From an uncultured Tepidimonas sp. (GTDB lineage: Bacteria > Pseudomonadota > Gammaproteobacteria > Burkholderiales > Burkholderiaceae_C), in NCBI GenBank assembly GCA_937949455.1, contig CALEDU010000020.1:1-7409 (forward strand): 7,409 nucleotides of DNA, read 5' to 3'. The position numbers were made by a program, and so were the translations under genes. The stretch's first letter is position 1; every line of letters begins with the position of its first letter. Below are positions 1 to 6,557 of the stretch, one piece after another. The notes beneath the pieces were generated by a model. That model ran no database searches, had not been told where the DNA came from, and worked only from the letters and a program-made list of their open reading frames with translations.

Positions 1-12
1 GAGACCACCGCC

Positions 13-363
13 ATGGTGCCCCACATCCACCCCGCGCAACTGGCCGACTGGCTGCAGCGCAGCCGCGCGCAAACCCCTGACACCGAGCCCATCGTGCTGG
101 ATGTGCGCGAGCCCTGGGAAGTGCAGACCGCCAGCGTGCGCCCAGATGGCTTCGAGCTGCGGCACATGCCCATGGCCAGCATCCCCGCGCGCCTGAGCGA
201 ACTGCCGCGCGAACGCCCCATCGCCTGTCTGTGTCACCACGGCGGACGCAGCGCCCAGGTGGCATTTTTTTTGCACAGGCAGGGGTATGAACATGTGGTC
301 AACATCGCTGGCGGCATCCACGCCTGGGCGAATGAGCTTGACCCCTCGATTCCGCAGTATTGA
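13..363 (+). CDS. Single-domain rhodanese-like sulfurtransferase
   Basis: A 116-residue protein with one rhodanese domain, the usual size for a stand-alone rhodanese. Visible signatures are the DVRE motif at residues 30-33 and the active-site loop CHHGGRS at 74-80, where Cys74 should carry the persulfide. GGIHAW at 100-105 is the conserved C-terminal segment. A second cysteine (Cys72) sits two residues before the catalytic one. Such proteins move sulfane sulfur from a donor to a thiol acceptor in the cytoplasm; the natural substrate cannot be read from sequence. There is no signal peptide or membrane segment. The frame is open to the left edge of the window and no clear Shine-Dalgarno is visible in the 12 bases before ATG 13, so an upstream start is possible. 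However, MVPHIHP is a natural beginning for this family. It ends 74 bases before tolC, which has its own likely promoter. A run of eight T lies at 265-272 inside the gene. Confidence 0.93.
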   Translation: MVPHIHPAQLADWLQRSRAQTPDTEPIVLDVREPWEVQTASVRPDGFELRHMPMASIPARLSELPRERPIACLCHHGGRSAQVAFFLHRQGYEHVVNIAGGIHAWANELDPSIPQY

Positions 364-385
364 CCCGACGAGGCTGCAGGGTTAG

Positions 386-428
386 TTGATTCCACTTATA
401 CTCCTACCCGTATAAACCACTTCAGGGA
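386..428 (+). promoter_or_regulatory. Probable tolC promoter and ribosome binding site with an AT-rich dyad
   Basis: The 74-base gap between the rhodanese gene and tolC is markedly more AT-rich than its surroundings. TTGATT (386-391) can serve as -35 with TATAAA (411-416) as -10, although the 19-base spacer is long. TATACT (397-402) is an alternative -10 without a good -35. The two -10 candidates lie within or overlap the arms of an inverted repeat, TTATAC (396-401) and GTATAA (410-415), separated by 8 bases. AGGGA (424-428) lies 9 bases before ATG 438 and is the ribosome binding site that decides the tolC start. The promoter is inferred from consensus matching only; a regulator binding the dyad is speculation. 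Confidence 0.45.
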
Positions 429-437
429 TTGTACGCC

Positions 438-1799
438 ATGCGGACACTCGCCCCATCCTTGGCGCCCCATCGGCCCGTCGCCCGAATTTCGCGCTTGTCT
501 GCGGCTGTGCTGGTCAGCGCACTGGCAGGTGTGGCGCATGCGCAAAGCCTGCAATCGCTGCTGGAAGCGGCCCAGAGTTACGACGCGGCCTATCTGGCCG
601 CCAAGGCGCAGTTCGAGGCCAACCGCGCCAAGGCGGAACAGGCCCGCGCCCGGGTGCTGCCCTCGGTCGGTCTGTCGGCGGATGCGTTCGTCAACCGCCG
701 TGACAGCTCTGCCTCGGTGCTGGACGACACTTTCAACAACCAGACTGTGCGCCTGGCTGCCACGCAGCCGCTGTATCGCCCCGGCAATCATCTGGAGGTG
801 GAGCAGGCCCAGCGCTCGCTGCAAGCCGCCGAGGCCCAGCTGCAATCGGTCGAGCAGGATCTGATCGTGCGCCTGTCGCAGGCGTACTTCGACGTCCTGG
901 GCGCAGAGGACACATTGACCTTTGTGCGGGCACAGAAGGCCGCCGTCAGCGAGCAGCTGGCAGCCGCTCGGCGCAATTTTGAAGTCGGCACCGCCACCAT
1001 CACCGACACGCGCGAGGCACAGGCGCGCTACGACCTGGTCGTCGCGCAAGAAATCGCGGCCGAGAATGATCTGCGTGTCAAGAAACTGGCGTTAGACCAA
1101 CTCGTGGGGCGCAGCGGCACGCAACCATGGCGGCTGCCCACCCCGGTCAACCTGCCCCCGCTGACACCGGACGATGTCAATGTGTGGGTTCAGCGCGCAG
1201 CAGCCGAGCACCCGAGCGTGCGCGCAGCCCAGGCCGCACTGGATGTGGCCCGGCTGGAAGTCCGCAAGGCCGAAGCGGCCAAAGGACCGACGCTGGACGC
1301 GGTGGCGCAATACCAGTTCGCACGCGCGCCGTCGTCAGTCGCAGCCATCCCTGGGTATCTGCGCAACCAGACGGCCAGTATCGGCGTGCAGTTCAACCTG
1401 CCGCTGTACACGGGTGGTGCCCTGGACAATCGGATCAGAGAAACCGTCGCGCTGGAAGACAAGGCGCGCAACGACGTCGAGGGCGCTCTGCGCGGTGTGA
1501 GTCAAGCCACCCGGGCCGCTTTCTTTGGCGTGCAGTCGGGCTTGGGCCAGGTGCGGGCCTTGGAAGCGGCCGAGGCGTCCAGCCAAAGCGCGTTGGAGGC
1601 CAATCAGCTGGGCTACCAGGTCGGTGTTCGCATCAATATCGACGTACTCAATGCGCAAAGCCAGCTCTATCAGACCAAGGCCCAGCTGGCCAAGGCGCGC
1701 TACGACGTGCTGGTGGGCAGCCTGCGTCTGCGTCAGGCGGCCGGGGTGCTCAGGCCTGAGGACCTGCAGCCCATCAACGCGCTGCTGCAGGCGCGCTGA
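438..1799 (+). CDS. tolC: TolC family outer membrane efflux protein
   Basis: A 453-residue outer-membrane channel of the TolC/OEP family, which trimerises into a beta-barrel plus periplasmic alpha-barrel and serves as the exit duct for RND or ABC pumps and type I secretion. A basic N-terminus and hydrophobic segment end in AHA|QS, giving predicted signal peptidase I cleavage after residue 35. The two internally repeated OEP halves are clear. The first has QPLYRPG near 110-116 and FEVGTATITD at 181-190; the second has NLPLYTGGA at 320-328 and GYQVGVRINIDVLNAQ at 392-407. The long Ala/Gln/Glu-rich helices between them are typical. Length and layout match the type I secretion TolC subfamily. ATG 438 is chosen because AGGGA lies 9 bases upstream; the frame opens at TTG 429, where that motif would have no spacer. 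The partner pump is not in this window. Its last 26 bases overlap the end of convergent waaA. Confidence 0.95.
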   Translation: MRTLAPSLAPHRPVARISRLSAAVLVSALAGVAHAQSLQSLLEAAQSYDAAYLAAKAQFEANRAKAEQARARVLPSVGLSADAFVNRRDSSASVLDDTFNNQTVRLAATQPLYRPGNHLEVEQAQRSLQAAEAQLQSVEQDLIVRLSQAYFDVLGAEDTLTFVRAQKAAVSEQLAAARRNFEVGTATITDTREAQARYDLVVAQEIAAENDLRVKKLALDQLVGRSGTQPWRLPTPVNLPPLTPDDVNVWVQRAAAEHPSVRAAQAALDVARLEVRKAEAAKGPTLDAVAQYQFARAPSSVAAIPGYLRNQTASIGVQFNLPLYTGGALDNRIRETVALEDKARNDVEGALRGVSQATRAAFFGVQSGLGQVRALEAAEASSQSALEANQLGYQVGVRINIDVLNAQSQLYQTKAQLAKARYDVLVGSLRLRQAAGVLRPEDLQPINALLQAR

Positions 1800-3189
1800 G
1801 GTCCCACCAGCGCAGCACCGCGTCGGCATGGCGCGCCGCAGCGCCCGCGTGCGTCTGAAGCAGCGTTTGACAATTCGACTGGGCGCGGGCCAACATGGGT
1901 GGATGGGCCAGCCAATCCAGCGCTCGCCCCACTGCGGCGGCCAGGTCGGGCGCACGTTCGGCCGCACCGGCCGCGATCGCTGCCTCTGCCGCCTCGGCAA
2001 AATTGAAGGTGTGCGGCCCCATGATCACCGGACATTCGCAGGCGGCCGCCTCGATCAGGTTCTGCCCGCCCAAAGGTGCAAAACTGCCGCCCAGCAGTGC
2101 CATCTGCGCCAGCCCGTAGTACCACGGCATTTCCCCCAGACTGTCGCCGAGCAGGACATCAGCCTGCAGCACTGCGACGGGCCAAATAGGCTCGGTCACC
2201 TCCAACGGTCCTAGCGTGCTGCGCCGCACGACGCGCAGTCCAGCCTGGCGCAACAATACCTCCACCGCATCGAAGCGCTGCGGGTGGCGTGGAACGACCA
2301 ACCACAGCGGAGACTGGCCAGGGCGGCCGACCGCTCGGGCGCGCCATGCCTCACACCAGGCCGCTTCCTCCCCGTCTCGACTGCTGGCCAGCATCAGAAT
2401 CGGACGCCCGGCGGGCGCGTCCTGAGTGGCTGTCTTGGCCTGCCATGCTGCCCGCCATGTCCGGCCCAAGCCCCATGCTCCAGGGTGCCACGGTATGTCG
2501 AATTTGACGTTGCCCACCGTGCCGCCGGCTGGCGGATCGACCGGCGCTCCCAATGTCCGCAGCCGATTGGCATCGTCCGTCGTCTGGGCCAGCGCGCCGG
2601 ACAGTCCGCCATAGGCTGGGGCTGCCAGCCAACGCAGGCGCTGCGCACGCCGCCACGAGCGCATATTCAGCCGCGCATTGGCCAGCAGCAGCGGCACCCC
2701 TGCCATCTGGCAACCCTGCACCAGGGCGGGCCAGACTTCGGTTTCCATCAGCACCCCCAGCCGGGGGCGAAAATGCGACAGAAACCGTTGCACGGGCCTT
2801 GGAGCATCCCAGGGTAGCCAGACTTGTGCATCCCCTGGACGCAGATAGCGCTGGCCCTCGGCACGACCCGTCGCCGTGCCATGGGTCCATAGGATAGGAA
2901 TGTCCGGGCGACGCTCACGCAAGCGGTCGATCCACAAGGCCGCAGCACGGGTCTCGCCCAGCGAAACGGCGTGCACCCATAACCATCCCTCAGACGGCTC
3001 GCTGGCGTAGTGCCCAAACCGCTCATCCACGGCATGCAGATAACCGGGTTCCTGGCGACCCCGACGCGCCAGCTTACGGCGCAATAGGGGCTGCAAGGCC
3101 GTCGTCGCCCCCGCGTAGAGACCGAGGGCCAAACGCTCGGCCCACGTCCAGGTCGGGGTTGTGTCAGCCGCCGCGCCACAACTGCGCAT
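1774..3189 (-). CDS. waaA: 3-deoxy-D-manno-octulosonic acid (Kdo) transferase
   Basis: WaaA (KdtA) transfers Kdo from CMP-Kdo to the lipid A precursor at the cytoplasmic face of the inner membrane, founding the lipopolysaccharide core. The protein is 471 residues with this start. After a short N-terminal hydrophobic segment (about 20-35) come VHAVSLGE with Glu79, corresponding to the catalytic glutamate of the family, then ETEVWP (149-154), VGNVKFD (225-231), SSRDGEE (269-275), VPRHP (299-303), DSLGEMP (349-355), GGSF (367-370), GGQNLIEAAA (374-383) and GPHTFNF (391-397). These are the standard GT-B/GT30 landmarks in order. The frame extends upstream to 3414, but that part lies antisense-like over the glycosyltransferase and reads as shadow. 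ATG 3189 is chosen because GGAG lies 6 bases upstream. TTG 3132 would give a 452-residue form nearer to the usual length and cannot be excluded. The start overlaps the preceding glycosyltransferase by 26 bases, implying translational coupling. Whether it adds one or two Kdo units is not visible. Confidence 0.96.
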   Translation of the reverse strand: MRSCGAAADTTPTWTWAERLALGLYAGATTALQPLLRRKLARRGRQEPGYLHAVDERFGHYASEPSEGWLWVHAVSLGETRAAALWIDRLRERRPDIPILWTHGTATGRAEGQRYLRPGDAQVWLPWDAPRPVQRFLSHFRPRLGVLMETEVWPALVQGCQMAGVPLLLANARLNMRSWRRAQRLRWLAAPAYGGLSGALAQTTDDANRLRTLGAPVDPPAGGTVGNVKFDIPWHPGAWGLGRTWRAAWQAKTATQDAPAGRPILMLASSRDGEEAAWCEAWRARAVGRPGQSPLWLVVPRHPQRFDAVEVLLRQAGLRVVRRSTLGPLEVTEPIWPVAVLQADVLLGDSLGEMPWYYGLAQMALLGGSFAPLGGQNLIEAAACECPVIMGPHTFNFAEAAEAAIAAGAAERAPDLAAAVGRALDWLAHPPMLARAQSNCQTLLQTHAGAAARHADAVLRWWDLSAPAAAR

Positions 3190-4237
3190 ATACCGCTCCG
3201 ATACCGGCCGCCTCGCGCTGGAGCGAAAAGTGCTCGACCACCCGCGCGCGCGCGGCCTGCCCCATGTGCACGGCAGCCTGCGGGTCGGCCAGCATTTGCC
3301 GCAGCGCCGCAGCAAGCCCGGCCGCATCGCCAGTGTCCACCAGCGCGCCGTTGACGCCGGGCTGGACCAGCTCCTCGAACGCCCCGGTGCGTGAGCACAC
3401 CACGGCGCAGCCACACGCTGCCGCCTCGAACGGCGTCAGGCCAAACGGCTCGTAGCGCGGGCAGGCGACGCAGACGAGGCACCGCTGGTACCAGCGGTGC
3501 ACCTCGGCAGCCGGCACCTCGCCAAGAAAGCGGATGCGCTGCGACAGGCCCGCCGCGTCGATGCGTGCCTGCAGCGCGCGCTGGTAGGACTCGTGCTGGG
3601 GCATCGCGCGACCGGCGATGATTGCGGTCACATCCGGCAGATGCGGCAGCGCGGCGATCATCGCGTCCACAAACACATCGGTGCCTTTGTCCGGCCGCAC
3701 GCGCCCGAATACGCCGATACCGACGCGCCCCGGCAGGCCACTGTCAGCCCACGCCACCCGCTTGTCCGGCGGCGGTGCAAAACGCCCCAGGTCGATGCCA
3801 TGCGGCACGACGGCCGTGGTGTTTGGCACAAAGCTCGCCGCCTTCGGCGTGGTAGCGACCACCGCGTCCATGCGACTGATCAGCCAGCGCGGAAACCAGC
3901 CGTGCCGGTGCTGCGCCGCAGAGGTGAACACCAGCCGCACCGGCAGCCGCAGCACGTCGCGCGCCCATAAGCCGACAGCCATCTCGTGATCACGCCGCAC
4001 ATGCCAGATGCGAAACGGTCGGCCCGGCGGCGGACGGCGCGACAGCGCCATGGCCTGCCGCAGCGTCAGGCCCGGCATGCCGTGCGGCAGTGGCGTTCCA
4101 CAGTAGGCCAGCCGCCACTGGCGCGCCTGGATGGGCACCAGGGCATTGACGGTGGCCGACACACCGGTGTAGCGCTGCTTCAAGTTGAAAACGATGACCT
4201 CCGGATCGGGGGCTGGCATGAGGACAGCGGGGTCCAC
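3164..4237 (-). CDS. GT4 family glycosyltransferase, LpcC-like, probable core mannosyltransferase
   Basis: A GT-B fold, retaining glycosyltransferase of family 4, 357 residues from GTG 4237. GVSATV at 25-30 is the N-terminal glycine-rich acceptor loop. FGRVRPDKG (about 177-185) carries the Arg/Lys pair that usually contacts the donor phosphates. YEPFGLTPFE holds the E-x7-E motif (Glu263, Glu271). The stretch with RIWHVRRDHEM and RLVFTSAAQHRH recalls, from memory, Rhizobium LpcC, which adds mannose from GDP-mannose to the inner Kdo. Its place between a phosphomannomutase and waaA fits that role; the specificity is inferred. There is no signal peptide, and the enzyme should be cytoplasmic or peripheral to the inner membrane. 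The reading frame is open to ATG 4294 (376 residues) or ATG 4279, both inside the mutase gene and without a good ribosome binding site. GTG 4237 has AGGA 7 bases upstream and leaves about 12 residues before the first core strand, so I prefer it. Confidence 0.9.
   Translation of the reverse strand: MDPAVLMPAPDPEVIVFNLKQRYTGVSATVNALVPIQARQWRLAYCGTPLPHGMPGLTLRQAMALSRRPPPGRPFRIWHVRRDHEMAVGLWARDVLRLPVRLVFTSAAQHRHGWFPRWLISRMDAVVATTPKAASFVPNTTAVVPHGIDLGRFAPPPDKRVAWADSGLPGRVGIGVFGRVRPDKGTDVFVDAMIAALPHLPDVTAIIAGRAMPQHESYQRALQARIDAAGLSQRIRFLGEVPAAEVHRWYQRCLVCVACPRYEPFGLTPFEAAACGCAVVCSRTGAFEELVQPGVNGALVDTGDAAGLAAALRQMLADPQAAVHMGQAARARVVEHFSLQREAAGIGAVYAQLWRGG
3196..3199 (-). promoter_or_regulatory. Ribosome binding site of waaA inside the upstream gene
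   Basis: GGAG on the - strand, 6 bases before ATG 3189, lies within the last codons of the glycosyltransferase. It supports the chosen waaA start and a coupled, overlapping gene pair. Confidence 0.55.
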
Positions 4238-4244
4238 AGCGGGT

Positions 4245-4248
4245 TCCT
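4245..4248 (-). promoter_or_regulatory. Ribosome binding site favouring GTG 4237
   Basis: AGGA on the - strand, 7 bases before GTG 4237 and just after the mutase stop codon. It is the best-placed Shine-Dalgarno near the start of the glycosyltransferase and the main reason for preferring the GTG over the upstream ATGs at 4279 and 4294. Confidence 0.4.
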
Positions 4249-4265
4249 GCGGGGGAGCGAAAGGG

Positions 4266-5681
4266 TCAATGGGCCGCATCGCCCACCACGGCATCGGGCT
4301 TGACGCGGCGCAGCCAGCCTAGCATCTCGGCCTCGATGCGCATCAGCGCCTCGGGCGTCTGCCCCTCGAAGCGCAGCACCAGCACCGGCGTGGTGTTGGA
4401 AGCCCGGATCAGTCCAAAGCCATCCGGCCAGTCCACCCGCAGGCCGTCGACGGTGCTGACTTCGGCCGGTGGGGCAAAGCGCGCCACCCGCTGCAACTCG
4501 GCCACCAACCGGTGCGGTTCGCCCTCAGCGCAAGCGACATTGAGCTCCGGCGTCGAGTGGCTGGTGGGCAAGCCGTCGAGCACGGTGCCAGGGTCGGCAT
4601 GATGGCTCAAAATCTCCAGCAGACGCGCGCCCGCATAGCTGCCGTCGTCGAAGCCGTACCAGCGCTCCTGAAAAAAGATGTGGCCGCTCATCTCGCCGCC
4701 CAACGGCGCACCAACCTCACGCATCTTGGCCTTGATCAGGGAGTGTCCGGTGCGATGCATCAGCGGCACCCCGCCTGCGGCGCGGATCGCCGGTGCCAGC
4801 CGTTGGCTGCACTTGACGTCAAACACGACCGTGCCGCCTGGCGCGCGCGACAACACGTCGGCGGCAAACAGCATCATCTGCCGGTCGGGGAAGATGTTCT
4901 GGCCGCTGGGGGTCACAACGCCCAAGCGGTCGCCATCGCCGTCGAAGGCAAACCCCAGGTCAGCGCCCGTGCGCTGCAGGGTGGCGATGAGGTCACGCAG
5001 ATTCTCGGGCTTGGACGGGTCGGGATGGTGGTTGGGGAATTCGCCATCGACCTCGCCGTACAACACCGTGACATCGCAGCCCAACGCACGGAACAGCGCA
5101 GGGGCAGAAGCCCCTGTGACGCCGTTGCCGCAGTCGATGACGAGTTTGAGCGGACGCGCCAGCCGCACATCCCCGACGATGCGCGCGATGTACTCCGGCT
5201 GAATGTCCAATCGGCGTACCTGGCCGTGCGCGGACGCTGACACCAAGCCAGATGCCATGACCTCGCGCAGGGCCTGGATTTCGTCGCCATAGATGGCGCG
5301 CCCCGCCAACACCATCTTGAAGCCATTGTGATGTTTGGGGTTGTGGCTGCCCGTGACCTGGATGCCGCTGCGGCAGTGCGTGGCCGCCACAAAATAGAGC
5401 ATCGGCGTGGTCGCCAAGCCGATGTCCAGCACATCCACCCCGGCCGACGATAGCCCCTCGATCAGCGCGGCGGCCAAGGCCGGACTGCTCAGCCGCCCAT
5501 CGCGGCCCACTGCCACGGTCTGCTCGCCGGCTGCACGGGCCCGGGCCCCAAAGGCGTGCCCCAGCGCCCGGGCGAACGCCTCGTCGATCACATCGGGCAC
5601 CACGCCCCGAATGTCATAGGCCTTGAAGGCGTGGGCAGGCGGCGGGCGGCGGGCCTGGGTCGCAGCAATCGAGTCGGTCAT
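4266..5681 (-). CDS. algC: Phosphomannomutase/phosphoglucomutase
   Basis: A 471-residue alpha-D-phosphohexomutase of the AlgC type (family length about 460), interconverting 6-phospho and 1-phospho forms of mannose or glucose in the cytoplasm. All four functional loops are intact: TGSHNP at 110-115 with the phosphoserine Ser112; the Mg-binding DGDGDR at 247-252; the sugar-binding GEMSGH at 329-334; and the phosphate-binding RASNTTP at 426-432. FKAYDIRG at 19-26 marks the start of domain 1. GEMSGH is the form found in dual-specificity PMM/PGM enzymes rather than phosphoglucosamine mutases. Mannose-1-phosphate feeds GDP-mannose, which suits the adjacent predicted mannosyltransferase; glucose-1-phosphate would feed UDP- or dTDP-sugars. 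ATG 5681 is the only reasonable start but has a weak Shine-Dalgarno. It is probably the first gene of a three-gene transcription unit with the glycosyltransferase and waaA, driven from the divergent gap upstream. Confidence 0.95.
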   Translation of the reverse strand: MTDSIAATQARRPPPAHAFKAYDIRGVVPDVIDEAFARALGHAFGARARAAGEQTVAVGRDGRLSSPALAAALIEGLSSAGVDVLDIGLATTPMLYFVAATHCRSGIQVTGSHNPKHHNGFKMVLAGRAIYGDEIQALREVMASGLVSASAHGQVRRLDIQPEYIARIVGDVRLARPLKLVIDCGNGVTGASAPALFRALGCDVTVLYGEVDGEFPNHHPDPSKPENLRDLIATLQRTGADLGFAFDGDGDRLGVVTPSGQNIFPDRQMMLFAADVLSRAPGGTVVFDVKCSQRLAPAIRAAGGVPLMHRTGHSLIKAKMREVGAPLGGEMSGHIFFQERWYGFDDGSYAGARLLEILSHHADPGTVLDGLPTSHSTPELNVACAEGEPHRLVAELQRVARFAPPAEVSTVDGLRVDWPDGFGLIRASNTTPVLVLRFEGQTPEALMRIEAEMLGWLRRVKPDAVVGDAAH

Positions 5682-5825
5682 GGGCTTGCGAGCAGTCGAG
5701 ACGGGTATGTGACAGTGGCCGATTGTAGGAGGGCTTATGATCCGCCAACTGCATTGCCACCTCCCTTCTCTGCCCCGGCTGGTAACGGCCCGGGCATCAA
5801 CACCCTGGCCATCCCATCCCGCGTT
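5682..5825. promoter_or_regulatory. Divergent intergenic region with a candidate mutase promoter and an orphan Shine-Dalgarno
   Basis: This 144-base gap separates the - strand mutase from the + strand transporter. On the - strand, TACAAT (5727-5722) is a good -10, with TTGGCG (5748-5743) as a possible -35 at a short 15-base spacing; transcription would begin about 35 bases before the mutase ATG. On the + strand, AGGAGG (5727-5732) is followed 4 bases later by ATG 5737, which opens a 43-codon frame ending at 5868, out of frame with the transporter. TATGAT (5736-5741) could be a + strand -10 but lacks a clear -35. No frame here encodes the two hydrophobic helices that the transporter should have at its N-terminus. 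Confidence 0.35.
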
Positions 5826-6557
5826 ATGTCGCCCAAGCTTGCGGCCGAATTTCTGTTCGTTGGGTTGATCAACGCCGGCATTCCCTTTGGGCTGTTCGCC
5901 TATGCGGTGCTGTCGATCAGCACCGGCTTGACGGCCATCCTGAACGCCACCGTCCCACTGTTCGGTGCGCTGGTGGCCTGGCTGTGGTTGGGCGACCGTC
6001 CGGGGCGCGGGCGGGCTCTGGGGCTGGGGCTGGGTTTTCTGGGGGTGGCGCTGCTGTCATGGGACAAGGCCAGCTTTACCGCCGGTGGCACCGGCTGGGC
6101 CGTGCTGGCCTGCTTGGGTGCCGCCATCCTTTATGCCGTGGCGGCCAGCTACACCAAAAAGTACCTAATGGGCATCCCCCCCATGGCGACGGCTGCCGGT
6201 AGCCAATTGGGTGCCACCCTGGGCTTGATACTGCCCAGCCTATGGACCTGGCCCAAGCAGCCCGTCAGCGTCGGCGCCTGGACTGCGGTCGGGTTGGCTG
6301 GTGTGCTTTGCACGGCTCTAGCCTATCTGCTGTACTTTCGGCTGATCGAGGCCGCGGGTCCCGCCAAGACGCTCACAGTGACCTTCCTGATCCCGGTGTT
6401 TGCCATCGGCTACGGCGCGCTGCTTCTGGGCGAGACGATCACCCCCTGGATGTTGGGGTGCGGCATCGTGGTCCTGACTGGGGTAGCACTGGCTACGGGC
6501 CTCATCGATCCGGGTCGCTGGCGCCCGCCGCGCCCCCGCCCTGTATCGCTTCCCTGA
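5826..6557 (+). CDS. DMT superfamily (EamA) transporter, apparently N-terminally truncated
   Basis: From ATG 5826 this is a 243-residue hydrophobic protein of the drug/metabolite transporter superfamily. I count eight likely membrane helices at about 8-30, 35-56, 64-79, 90-113, 120-142, 150-172, 182-202 and 207-226. EamA landmarks are LFGALVAWLWLGDR (45-58) at the end of repeat one and FLIPVFAIGYGALLLGE (187-203) at the end of repeat two. Full-length members are about 290-300 residues with ten helices, so helices 1-2, roughly 65-70 residues, are missing. The frame is open back to 5556, but that upstream translation is hydrophilic and mostly antisense to the mutase. ATG 5826 has no Shine-Dalgarno, and the true start is uncertain. 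The retained part has no stop or frameshift. It may be a recently decayed pseudogene or a working eight-helix variant. Substrate is unknown. Its last 56 bases overlap convergent ihfA, giving it a Pro/Arg-rich tail. Confidence 0.75.
   Translation: MSPKLAAEFLFVGLINAGIPFGLFAYAVLSISTGLTAILNATVPLFGALVAWLWLGDRPGRGRALGLGLGFLGVALLSWDKASFTAGGTGWAVLACLGAAILYAVAASYTKKYLMGIPPMATAAGSQLGATLGLILPSLWTWPKQPVSVGAWTAVGLAGVLCTALAYLLYFRLIEAAGPAKTLTVTFLIPVFAIGYGALLLGETITPWMLGCGIVVLTGVALATGLIDPGRWRPPRPRPVSLP

Noticed and set aside
396..1049. 217-codon open frame on the - strand opposite tolC
   Set aside because: Composition is low-complexity Arg/Leu/Gln without a recognisable domain. The + strand encodes a clear TolC with signal peptide, so this is an antisense shadow of high-GC codon usage.
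1335..2000. 221-codon - strand frame spanning the tolC and waaA ends
   Set aside because: It crosses two well-supported genes in another frame and shows no domain; a shadow.
2284..2817. 177-codon + strand frame within waaA
   Set aside because: Pro/Arg/Gln-rich and featureless; it lies opposite conserved waaA motifs.
3190..3414. 75-codon upstream extension of the waaA frame
   Set aside because: The Arg/Ser/Trp-rich translation is unlike Kdo transferases and lies over the conserved C-terminal half of the glycosyltransferase. GGAG supports ATG 3189 instead.
4512..5240. 242-codon + strand frame within the phosphomannomutase gene
   Set aside because: Antisense to the intact catalytic loops of the mutase, with no family signature of its own.
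5771..5796. Imperfect hairpin TGCCCCGG / CCCGGGCA
   Set aside because: It has one mismatch in the stem and no following T run, and such GC palindromes are common here. I cannot support a terminator or operator.
5556..5825. 90-codon upstream extension of the transporter frame
   Set aside because: Most of it is antisense to the mutase N-terminus and hydrophilic, not the missing membrane helices.
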